A stretch of 25,704 nt of DNA, from the NCBI GenBank assembly GCA_002470605.1, contig DKND01000007.1, forward strand, positions 47,365-73,068. Reading direction: 5' to 3'. Positions within the stretch are counted from its first letter, which is position 1. Every line of letters begins with the position of its first letter. The stretch is from Opitutia bacterium UBA7397 (lineage in GTDB: Bacteria; Verrucomicrobiota; Verrucomicrobiia; Opitutales; UBA953). Below are positions 1 to 6,429 of this stretch, in pieces. The notes under the pieces are model-generated. The model did not search any database. It saw nothing but the letters and a program-made list of their open reading frames with translations, and was not told where the DNA came from. A program made the translations under genes and the position numbers.

Positions 1-212
1 AACTTGTGACCGACCATGTTTTCCGTCACATAAACGGGGATGAAAGCCTTCCCGTTATGGACTTCGATATTGAGGCCGACGAATTCAGGAGTGACGGTCG
101 AACGACGCGACCAGGTCTTGATCGGCTTGCGGCTGCTGGCTTTTTGGGCCGCGGCAATCTTGACGATCAGTTGTGGGTCGACGAAATAACCTTTTTTGCG
201 AGAGCGTGCCAT
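1..212 (-). CDS. rpsS: Ribosomal protein S19 (partial, 3' end outside window)
   Basis: Small-subunit protein S19 sits in the 30S head next to S13. Reading leftward from the ATG at 212 gives a protein starting MARSRKKGYFVDPQL and running to ENMVGHKL, with the S19 hallmarks KTWSRRST and the VHNGKAFIPVYV strand. About 70 residues are present; S19 is usually about 90, so only the basic C-terminal tail is missing. It lies 21 nt after rplB, the usual S10-operon order. No Shine-Dalgarno motif is visible before the start. The identification rests on the direct translation and is secure. Confidence 0.96.
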   Translation of the reverse strand, partial: MARSRKKGYFVDPQLIVKIAAAQKASSRKPIKTWSRRSTVTPEFVGLNIEVHNGKAFIPVYVTENMVGHK

Positions 213-233
213 GGTGTGGGTAAGCGGTTCAGA

Positions 234-1094
234 TTAGACCTGCTTCACCTTCCGGCCGTTACGGCGGACGATGATCTGGTTATTGGAAGCTTTAGACTTC
301 GTGCGCGTCGGGAAACCCTTAGCGAGCTGGCTCCATGGAGACTTGAGGTGTTGACGACCGCCTCCGCCTTTAGACTTACCACCGCCACCCCCGTTAGGGT
401 GATCGACAGGATTCATGGCGATACCGCGGACACGTGGGCGACGTCCCTTCCAGCGGTTACGACCGGCCTTACCGAGGCTGGCGTTGTGGTGATCGACGTT
501 ACCGACGATACCAACAGTGGCGCGGCATTCGGCGTGGATGTAACGCTGTTCACCGGAAGGCAGGCGAAGGATGGCGCGGCCATCTTCGATACCTAAAAGC
601 TGGGCGAAACCGCCGGCTGAACGGGCGATTTGAGCACCGCGACCTGGTTCAATTTCGACGCAATGGATAAAGGTCGCAGGGGCGATCAAGCGCAGAGGCA
701 AGGACAGACCAGGAACCAATTGCTCTTGGGCGGTGTTCGTGCTGACAACCTTATCACCAACCTTGAGGCCGTCGGGAGCTAAGATGTAGCTGAGAGTCTT
801 GTCGGCGTACTCGAGCAAGGCCAAGTGAGAGGTACGATTAGGATCGTACTCGATGCGAAGCACGGTGGCGACTTCGTCGATACGGTCGCGACGGAAATCA
901 ACCGTGCGGTAAAGCTTCTTATGGCCTCCGCCACGACGACGGGAAGTAATGCGGCCGTAGCAATTGCGACCGCGGGCGCGGTGATTACTTTCGGTTAACG
1001 CACGCTCGGGGCGACCGGTGTGGAGTCCTTCGGTCTTGACGCGTACGAGGAAGCGTTGACCTGGGGTAATGGGGCGATGAGTGACGAGTGGCAT
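234..1094 (-). CDS. rplB: Ribosomal protein L2
   Basis: Large-subunit protein L2 binds 23S rRNA near the peptidyl-transferase centre and helps subunit association. The 286-residue product is slightly longer than E. coli L2 (273). It has the RNA-binding core (GRNCYGRITSRRRGGGHKK, residues 42-60) and the C-terminal MNPVDHP motif. The histidine of that motif (residue 232), matching the E. coli His229 linked to peptidyl-transferase activity, is kept. The next conserved histidine of HPHGGGEG is Asn234, followed by an expanded Gly/Lys-rich loop (GGGGGKSKGGGG). A GGAG motif lies about 10 nt before the ATG, one of the few Shine-Dalgarno-like sites in this operon. It is preceded by rplW and followed by rpsS. 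Confidence 0.98.
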   Translation of the reverse strand: MPLVTHRPITPGQRFLVRVKTEGLHTGRPERALTESNHRARGRNCYGRITSRRRGGGHKKLYRTVDFRRDRIDEVATVLRIEYDPNRTSHLALLEYADKTLSYILAPDGLKVGDKVVSTNTAQEQLVPGLSLPLRLIAPATFIHCVEIEPGRGAQIARSAGGFAQLLGIEDGRAILRLPSGEQRYIHAECRATVGIVGNVDHHNASLGKAGRNRWKGRRPRVRGIAMNPVDHPNGGGGGKSKGGGGRQHLKSPWSQLAKGFPTRTKSKASNNQIIVRRNGRKVKQV

Positions 1095-1113
1095 GTCGGT
1101 ATGACTCCGAAAA

Positions 1114-1401
1114 TTAGGCGAGGGAGATGACGTCGCCCTTCTTCAGGGTGACGATGGCACGACGAGAATTGGACTCGGCGTAGATAGAACCGCTGCCTAA
1201 ACGGCTGCGACGAACCTTACCCTTTCGGATGAGGATATTGATCTTGATCACGGTGACCTTAAAGGAGGCCTCGATGGCAGCCTTTACTTGGCGACGGTCG
1301 GATCCGGGAAGGATCTCGAAAACATACTTATTGGCTTCAGCAAGCCCGGATGCCTTTTCGGTCAGGATCGGACGGCTGATGATTTCAGAAGCTGGCTTCA
1401 T
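1114..1401 (-). CDS. rplW: Ribosomal protein L23
   Basis: L23 lies at the peptide exit tunnel rim, where it docks trigger factor and SRP. The 95-residue product is normal for the family. It opens with the typical IISRPILTEKA segment, followed by NKYVFEILPGSDRRQVKAAIE and a basic hairpin (IRKGKVRRSR) that would enter the rRNA. It lies between rplD (12-nt gap) and rplB (19-nt gap), in S10-operon order. No Shine-Dalgarno sequence is evident, so translation may be coupled to rplD. The identification is secure. Confidence 0.97.
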   Translation of the reverse strand: MKPASEIISRPILTEKASGLAEANKYVFEILPGSDRRQVKAAIEASFKVTVIKINILIRKGKVRRSRLGSGSIYAESNSRRAIVTLKKGDVISLA

Positions 1402-1413
1402 GGTATTCGTTAC

Positions 1414-2040
1414 TTAGTTTTTGGCGCGTTCGAGGACCTTTTTCAGGCCTTCCTCGGAAATCAACACGCGGGGCGTGCGAACGAGGTCGAGTGCGTTAAG
1501 GTTGGAAGAGTTAGAGAAAATCGCGCGCTCGACGTTTCGGCTGGCACGCAACACCGGCTCGGCCCAGGTGCTATCGACGACGAGGAGTCGCTTGCCGGCT
1601 GGGCTGACGTTGGCGAGGACCTTGACGAAGAGTTTCGTCTTCGGCTTGGTGACTTCAAAGCGTTCGATGACCTGAAGACCACCGTCAGCGGCGAGCTCAA
1701 AGAGCGCACGTTGCAGGGCGATTTTCTTGGCCTGATTGGTGATTGTCTTGGACCAGTCGCGAGGACGGGGACCGAAAACAATTCCACCCTTGTAAAGCTG
1801 TGGGGCTCGCTTGTCGCCGTGACGGGAGCCGCCAGATCCTTTTTGAGGGAGCATTTTCTTACCAGAACCGGAAACTTCTCCGTAATCCTTGGTCTTGGAA
1901 GTTCCTTGGCGCTTGTTGGCCTGGTAAGAGATGATGACCTGCTTGAGCAGGGCCACGCCTTTATTGCCCTCGAAAGAGGGGATATCGAATTCCTTCTCAG
2001 TGAAGGCAGATCCGTCAGACTTGTAAACTTTGAGCTTCAT
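1414..2040 (-). CDS. rplD: Ribosomal protein L4
   Basis: L4 is an assembly protein whose long loop lines the exit tunnel; in Enterobacteria it also represses its own operon. The 208-residue product has the recognisable RQGTSKTK and GSGKK entry to the loop (residues 44-62) and the PRDWSKTITNQAKKIALQRAL helix region. The loop tip is unusual. Where most bacteria have KKPWRQKGTGRAR, this protein reads KKMLPQKGSGGSR (residues 61-73), so the aromatic tunnel residue is Leu64 and the following basic residue is Pro65. The C-terminal half (VLISEEGLKKVLERA) is normal. No Shine-Dalgarno motif precedes the ATG. Identity is certain; how widely the loop variant occurs is unknown to me. Confidence 0.97.
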   Translation of the reverse strand: MKLKVYKSDGSAFTEKEFDIPSFEGNKGVALLKQVIISYQANKRQGTSKTKDYGEVSGSGKKMLPQKGSGGSRHGDKRAPQLYKGGIVFGPRPRDWSKTITNQAKKIALQRALFELAADGGLQVIERFEVTKPKTKLFVKVLANVSPAGKRLLVVDSTWAEPVLRASRNVERAIFSNSSNLNALDLVRTPRVLISEEGLKKVLERAKN

Positions 2041-2061
2041 ATCGCGATCGTTCTAGGTGGG

Positions 2062-2694
2062 TTACTTGGACTTCTTGGCTGGACGAACGAGGACGACCTC
2101 GCCGTTGGCACCAGGGAAACTGCCCTTAATGAGCAGAAGGTTTTTCTCGGCGAGGACTTGAACAACGCGGAGGTTTTGGACGGTTCGCTGCACGGAGCCC
2201 ATGTGGCCAGGCATACGCTTACCTTTGAAGACGTGACCTGGAGTCTGGCGCATGCCGATCGAGCCGATACGGCGGTGCATCATGTGACCGTGGGAGTCAG
2301 GCTGGCCGGCCATATCGTAGCGCTTCATGACGCCTTGGAAGCCGCGGCCCTTGACGGTGCCGATGACATCGACCATCTGGCCGGGGGTAAATTTTTCGAC
2401 CGTGATGACATCGCCCACTTTGGCGTCGACCGCAGCTGGTTGACGAATCTCGTGGAGGTGACGGTGAGGGGCGACGCCTGCCTTGCGCAGGTGCCCGAGC
2501 TCACCACCGGAGAGGCGACTCTCCTTCTGGGTGCCAAAGGCGATCTGGACGGCATTATAGCCATCGTTGGCCATGGTCTTGACCTGGGTAATAGGGCAAG
2601 GACCGGCTTGGATGACCGTAACAGGGACGAGGTTGTTCTCCGCGTCGTAAACCTGGGTCATTCCGATTTTTTTACCGAGTAGCTGGTGTTTCAT
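2062..2694 (-). CDS. rplC: Ribosomal protein L3
   Basis: L3 is an early-assembly protein whose central extension reaches the peptidyl-transferase centre. The 210-residue product begins MKHQLLGKKIGMTQVYD, a classic L3 start. It has the family core RGFQGVMKRYDMAGQ (about residues 117-131), HRRIGSIGMRQTPG, where the conserved glutamine next to TPG is kept (the residue methylated in E. coli L3), and FKGKRMPGHMG. It is the first gene after a 145-base spacer downstream of rpsJ. That spacer can form alternative hairpins ending about 10 nt before the start codon. The codon itself is preceded by no Shine-Dalgarno motif, so structure-based regulation is possible. Confidence 0.98.
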   Translation of the reverse strand: MKHQLLGKKIGMTQVYDAENNLVPVTVIQAGPCPITQVKTMANDGYNAVQIAFGTQKESRLSGGELGHLRKAGVAPHRHLHEIRQPAAVDAKVGDVITVEKFTPGQMVDVIGTVKGRGFQGVMKRYDMAGQPDSHGHMMHRRIGSIGMRQTPGHVFKGKRMPGHMGSVQRTVQNLRVVQVLAEKNLLLIKGSFPGANGEVVLVRPAKKSK

Positions 2695-2704
2695 TTTCTA
2701 AGAG

Positions 2705-2745
2705 GCAGGTGGTTCGTTAGAACCGTTTGGTCATTGCTGACCTGC
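2705..2745 (-). promoter_or_regulatory. Candidate structured leader RNA before rplC
   Basis: On the mRNA strand the end of the rpsJ-rplC spacer contains three nested inverted repeats. The outer pair is GCAGGT (2745-2740) with ACCTGC (2710-2705). One inner hairpin is GGTCA-GCAA-TGACC (2742-2729), with a GNRA-type tetraloop. The other is GGTTC-TAAC-GAACC (2724-2711). The outer stem and the first hairpin share the bases GGT, so they cannot both form fully, which suggests a two-state fold. The structure ends 10 nt before the rplC ATG. Ribosomal protein autoregulation by such leaders is well known in bacteria; its operation here is inference. Confidence 0.4.
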
Positions 2746-2839
2746 ATTAGGCTTAGGATATCCTTGCGGAATCTTGGTCCTGAAGAGGGGCGCTGGCGGC
2801 CTGCGTTGGGTTATTGGTTAAGGTGGAAGGGTTGAGGAG

Positions 2840-3148
2840 TTAGACAACGATGTTGATGTCAACCCCAGAAGGTAAATTAAGCTTCTTCAGTTCGTCTACC
2901 GTCTGGGAATTGGGCTCCATAATCTCGATTAGACGCTTGTGCGTGCGGATTTCGAATTGGTCCATCGACTTTTTGTCGACGTGCGGGGAGCGATTCACCG
3001 TGAGGCGAGCGATATCCGTAGGCAACGGGATTGGGCCAGTAACGCGAGCGCCGGTGCGCTTGGCGGTGTCAACGATCTCATTGGCCGATTGGTCTACCAT
3101 GCGGTAGTCGAAACCTTTGAGCTTAATGCGGATTTTGGTGCGGGCCAT
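2840..3148 (-). CDS. rpsJ: Ribosomal protein S10
   Basis: S10 is a 30S head protein; in E. coli it also acts with NusB in transcription antitermination. The 102-residue product has the normal family length. It contains IRIKLKGFDYRMVDQSA at the start, the GARVTGPIPLPT strand (residues 33-45), the HVDKKSMDQFEIRTHKRLI loop and the PSGVDINIVV end. It lies 24 nt after fusA with no tuf gene between. A 145-base spacer separates it from rplC. The sequence just before the ATG reads CTCCTCC on the coding strand, the reverse of a Shine-Dalgarno motif, so ribosome recruitment does not look SD-based. Confidence 0.98.
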   Translation of the reverse strand: MARTKIRIKLKGFDYRMVDQSANEIVDTAKRTGARVTGPIPLPTDIARLTVNRSPHVDKKSMDQFEIRTHKRLIEIMEPNSQTVDELKKLNLPSGVDINIVV

Positions 3149-3172
3149 CGGGAATTGGGTCAGGAGGAGAGG

Positions 3173-5320
3173 TTAGGTGCGGGCAGGAGCGCGAGTGGAA
3201 GACTCGACGACTTGCTTGAGGATTGAGGCAGGTACTTGCTCGAAGTTGCCGGGCTCCATGGAATAAGAAGCACGTCCCTTTGAGAGGGAACGGACGTCCG
3301 TGGAGTAACCAAACATTTCAGCGAGAGGGACCAGAGAGTTGATATTGCAAAGGCCGTTCTTGGTTTCCATGCCCTGGATTTGGCCACGGCGACGGTTTAA
3401 GTCTCCCATGATATCACCCTGATATTCCTCAGGAGTGACGACTTCGACCTTCATGATCGGTTCGAGCAGGATGGGCTTGGCATCTTTCATTGCGTCCTTG
3501 AACGCGAAGATACCAGCCATCTTGAAGGCCATTTCATTGGAGTCCACTTCGTGGAAGGAACCAAAGACGATGGAGGCCTTGAAATCGATAACAGGGTAGC
3601 CGGCGACGGTGCCATTGTTGGCAGCTTCGTTGATACCTTCGATGGTAGGCTTGATGAATTCCTTAGGAATAACGCCGCCAACGATTTCGCTGATGACTTC
3701 CTGGCCCTTGCCGGGATTCGGCTCGAGCTTGATTTCAGCGTGACCATATTGACCGCGGCCACCGGACTGACGGATGAATTTACCGACGCCTTCGGAGGCG
3801 AGCTTGATGGTTTCGCGGTAGGAAATCTGTGGCTTGCCAGACTTGGCTTCGACTTTGAATTCGCGCTTCAGGCGGTCGACGATGATTTCAAGGTGTAACT
3901 CGCCCATGCCCGAAATAAGGGTCTGGCCGGTTTCCTGATTAGTCGTGACGCGGAAAGTAGGATCTTCTTGAGCCAAGCGCTGCAACCCGAGCGAGAGACG
4001 CTCTTGGTCACCCTTCGAATTAGGCTCGATGGACATCGAGATGACAGGGTCGGCGAAAGTGGTCTTCTCGAGGATGAGGTCATCCTCCATGGTCAAGGTG
4101 TCGCCGGTGGCGATGTCCTTAGGACCAATGATCGCGCAGATATCACCCGAATAGGCGACGTCGATTTCTTCCCGATCCATGGCGCGAAGCAGGACGATAC
4201 GTGAAATACGTTCGTTCTTTCTCGTCCGAGGATTGTAAAGCGCCTCACCCTTTTTGAGCTGTCCGCGATAGACACGGAAGAAGACTAGTTGTCCGACGTG
4301 GATGTCAGACCAGAGCTTGAAGCAAAGACCGGTAACCTTGGCCTTATCGTCCGGACCGATGATGATTTCGGTGTCGCCGTCATCCGTGAAGGCGCGCTGG
4401 CCTTTCATGTCGATCGGGGAAGGCAGGAAGTCGACGACGCAGTCGAGCAGCATCTGCACACCTTTGTTTTTGAAGGCGGAACCTGGGATCACGCCGATGA
4501 AATTCATCGAAAGCGTAGCCTTGCGGATACCCGTGCGCATTTCCTCGATGGTAACTTCTTGTCCGTCTAAATATTTCGAGGCTAAAACGTCGTCGAAGTC
4601 AGCAAGGGCTTCAATCAGCTTAATGCGCCATTCTTTGGCTTCACCTACTTGTTTTTCAGGGATGGCAATCTCGTTAAACTTCATGCCCTTCGGGTCGGTT
4701 TCGTCGTAAAGGTACGCGACGTTCTTGATCAGATCGATCATGCCCTTGAAATCTTCGCCTTGTCCGATCGGAATGAAAAGCGGGTGGGCGTTGCCCTTAA
4801 GTTTTTCGCGGATGTCATCCACGGCGCCGAAGTAATCAGCACCCGTGCGGTCCATCTTGTTGACGAAAGCGACGCGGGGGACGCTATACTTGTTCATCTG
4901 ACGCCAGACGGTCTCAGACTGAGGCTGGACACCGGCGACGGCGCAGAAGACGGCGACGGCACCATCGAGGACGCGCAAGGAGCGCTCCACTTCGGCAGTA
5001 AAGTCGACGTGACCAGGGGTATCGATGATGTTAATCCGGTGATCGATATTGGCAAAGTGACCTTCCTTGGTTTTCCAACCGGCGGAAATAGCAGCGGCAG
5101 TGATGGTGATACCGCGCTCACGCTCTTGCTCCATCCAGTCGGTCGTGGCGGTGCCATCATGCACTTCGCCCATCTTGTGGACGACGCCTGTGTAGAAAAG
5201 GATGCGCTCGGTAGTCGTGGTCTTGCCGGCATCGATGTGCGCGGCGATGCCGATGTTACGCGTGTGCTCGAGCGGGTAAGCGCGAGCAGGAGAATTGAGA
5301 GGAGAGAGGGCGGAGGACAT
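3173..5320 (-). CDS. fusA: Translation elongation factor G
   Basis: EF-G is the GTPase that moves tRNAs and mRNA through the ribosome and helps recycle it. The 715-residue product is slightly longer than E. coli EF-G (704), mainly through an N-terminal extension of about 17 residues before HTRNIGIAAHIDAGKTT. All G motifs are present: G1 HIDAGKTT (28-35), G2 RGITI (69-73), G3 DTPGH (100-104) and G4 NKMD (154-157). The domain IV-V part includes SGGRGQYGHAEI and ends with a normal domain V (GDLNRRRGQIQGM). It lies between rpsG and rpsJ. A small GAACC-GCA-GGTTC hairpin (5338-5326) sits 6-18 nt before the ATG and may affect initiation. Confidence 0.98.
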   Translation of the reverse strand: MSSALSPLNSPARAYPLEHTRNIGIAAHIDAGKTTTTERILFYTGVVHKMGEVHDGTATTDWMEQERERGITITAAAISAGWKTKEGHFANIDHRINIIDTPGHVDFTAEVERSLRVLDGAVAVFCAVAGVQPQSETVWRQMNKYSVPRVAFVNKMDRTGADYFGAVDDIREKLKGNAHPLFIPIGQGEDFKGMIDLIKNVAYLYDETDPKGMKFNEIAIPEKQVGEAKEWRIKLIEALADFDDVLASKYLDGQEVTIEEMRTGIRKATLSMNFIGVIPGSAFKNKGVQMLLDCVVDFLPSPIDMKGQRAFTDDGDTEIIIGPDDKAKVTGLCFKLWSDIHVGQLVFFRVYRGQLKKGEALYNPRTRKNERISRIVLLRAMDREEIDVAYSGDICAIIGPKDIATGDTLTMEDDLILEKTTFADPVISMSIEPNSKGDQERLSLGLQRLAQEDPTFRVTTNQETGQTLISGMGELHLEIIVDRLKREFKVEAKSGKPQISYRETIKLASEGVGKFIRQSGGRGQYGHAEIKLEPNPGKGQEVISEIVGGVIPKEFIKPTIEGINEAANNGTVAGYPVIDFKASIVFGSFHEVDSNEMAFKMAGIFAFKDAMKDAKPILLEPIMKVEVVTPEEYQGDIMGDLNRRRGQIQGMETKNGLCNINSLVPLAEMFGYSTDVRSLSKGRASYSMEPGNFEQVPASILKQVVESSTRAPART

Positions 5321-5365
5321 GGTCGGAACCTGCGGTTCGGCCTAAAGGTTAAGCGGTGATAGGGG

Positions 5366-5839
5366 TTACCAGCGGAGGTGAGCGAAGGCACGGTTGGCTT
5401 GAGCCATCTTGTGCGTTTCTTCGCGCTTCTTCACGACGTTACCCGTGTTGTTATACGCATCGACGACTTCCGCCGCGAGGGCTTCGGACATCGTGGTTCC
5501 TTTGCGACCAGCGGCCGCATCGACGACCCAGCGCAAAGCGATGCTGTTCTGGCGTTCGTGGCTGACTTCGACCGGCACCTGATAAGTAGCGCCACCGACG
5601 CGGCGGCTCTTCACCTCAAGCTTAGGACGGCAATTTTCGAGAGCGCCGAGGAGCAATTCGACTGGATTACCTTTCATGAGCTTCTCGCTCACTTTTTCGA
5701 TAGCTCCATAGACGATGCCTTGGGCGATCGACTTCTTGCCGGACTTCATGACGACATTGATGAGCTGGCTGACCAATGGGCTGCCATAACGGGCGTCCGG
5801 TAAATGGGCGCGCTTGGTTGCTTTACGACGACGAGACAT
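5366..5839 (-). CDS. rpsG: Ribosomal protein S7
   Basis: S7 nucleates assembly of the 30S head and contacts the E-site; in E. coli it is the str-operon repressor. The 157-residue product has the family length. It shows the MSRRRKATKR start, LINVVMKSGKKSIAQGIVY (residues 26-44), the VGGATYQVPVEV beta hairpin, RQNSIALRWVVDAA and the C-terminal KMAQANRAFAHLRW end. It lies 34 nt after rpsL and 45 nt before fusA, the standard str-operon order. No Shine-Dalgarno motif is visible. The identification is secure. Confidence 0.98.
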   Translation of the reverse strand: MSRRRKATKRAHLPDARYGSPLVSQLINVVMKSGKKSIAQGIVYGAIEKVSEKLMKGNPVELLLGALENCRPKLEVKSRRVGGATYQVPVEVSHERQNSIALRWVVDAAAGRKGTTMSEALAAEVVDAYNNTGNVVKKREETHKMAQANRAFAHLRW

Positions 5840-5873
5840 ATTCTAAGATTGAGCTAGGGATTACGGAAATGGA

Positions 5874-6257
5874 TTAGGCCTTCTTTTCCTTCGGACGCTT
5901 GACGCCGTACTTGGAACGGGAACGACGACGCTTTTCGACGCCGGAGCAGTCGAGAGGGCCACGCACGATGTGGTAACGGACACCTGGAAGATCCTTCACG
6001 CGGCCACCGCGCACGAGGACGACGGAGTGCTCTTGGAGTTTGTGACCTTCGTCCGGGATATAGGAAATAACTTCCTGTCCGTTCGTGAGGCGCACTTTGG
6101 CGACCTTGCGTTGGGCGGAGTTAGGCTTCTTCGGAGTACGAATCATGACCTGCACACAAACGCCGCGGCGGAAGGGTGAGTTGTTCAAGGCCGGAGATTT
6201 GGACTTGGCCTTGGGTTTGACCCGCGGATTGCGGACGAGTTGGTTGATGGTAGGCAT
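5874..6257 (-). CDS. rpsL: Ribosomal protein S12
   Basis: S12 lines the decoding centre and controls translational accuracy. I place the start at the ATG at 6257 (MPTINQLVRNPR), because S12 proteins begin this way and a GAGG motif lies 3 nt upstream. An in-frame ATG at 6293 would add 12 residues unlike S12. The 127-residue product has PKKPNSAQRKV and RGGRVKDLPGVRYH. The lysines that change in streptomycin-resistant E. coli (K42 and K87) are wild type, so S12-based streptomycin resistance is not predicted. It is the first gene of the fused str-S10 operon and is divergent from the TPR-like gene. Confidence 0.97.
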   Translation of the reverse strand: MPTINQLVRNPRVKPKAKSKSPALNNSPFRRGVCVQVMIRTPKKPNSAQRKVAKVRLTNGQEVISYIPDEGHKLQEHSVVLVRGGRVKDLPGVRYHIVRGPLDCSGVEKRRRSRSKYGVKRPKEKKA

Positions 6258-6331
6258 GGACCTCGGTAAATAGGGAAAAGAGGGTTTGGGCATATGTCCC
6301 CAAGCCCCTCATGCAAGCGGAAAGTGCACGG

Positions 6332-6360
6332 ATTTTAAGGTTTCTTTACTTGAGTGCCAT
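6332..6360 (-). promoter_or_regulatory. rpsL: Candidate sigma-70-type promoter of the rpsL operon
   Basis: On the minus strand, ATGGCA (6360-6355, 4 of 6 matches to TTGACA) is followed after 17 bases by TAAAAT (6337-6332, 5 of 6 matches to TATAAT). This would start the str-S10 transcript about 70 nt before the rpsL ATG. It is the best hexamer pair I found in the 172-base divergent region, but it rests on pattern alone. No equally good plus-strand promoter for the divergent TPR-like gene was found there. Confidence 0.35.
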
Positions 6361-6429
6361 AACTCCCGCCCTGCTGGCTTTTTTGAGCGGGACAATTATG
6401 TTCGGACAGCCAAAGATGCCCATCCTTCC

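Noticed and set aside
1288..2682. A 464-codon open frame on the plus strand across rplW, rplD and rplC
   Set aside because: It is antisense to certain ribosomal protein genes, its translation matches no family, and it arises from the codon bias of the real genes.
4649..5359. A 236-codon plus-strand frame opposite fusA
   Set aside because: It lies wholly on the complementary strand of EF-G, with low-complexity Asp/Gly-rich translation typical of shadow frames.
6355..6400. Possible terminator hairpin (GCC-CTGCT-GGC followed by TTTTTT) on the plus strand
   Set aside because: The stem is only 3 base pairs and no plus-strand gene ends just upstream.
6286..6429. Longer start for the TPR-like protein
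   Set aside because: It would place 48 non-conserved-looking residues before a good signal peptide and run through the divergent promoter region.
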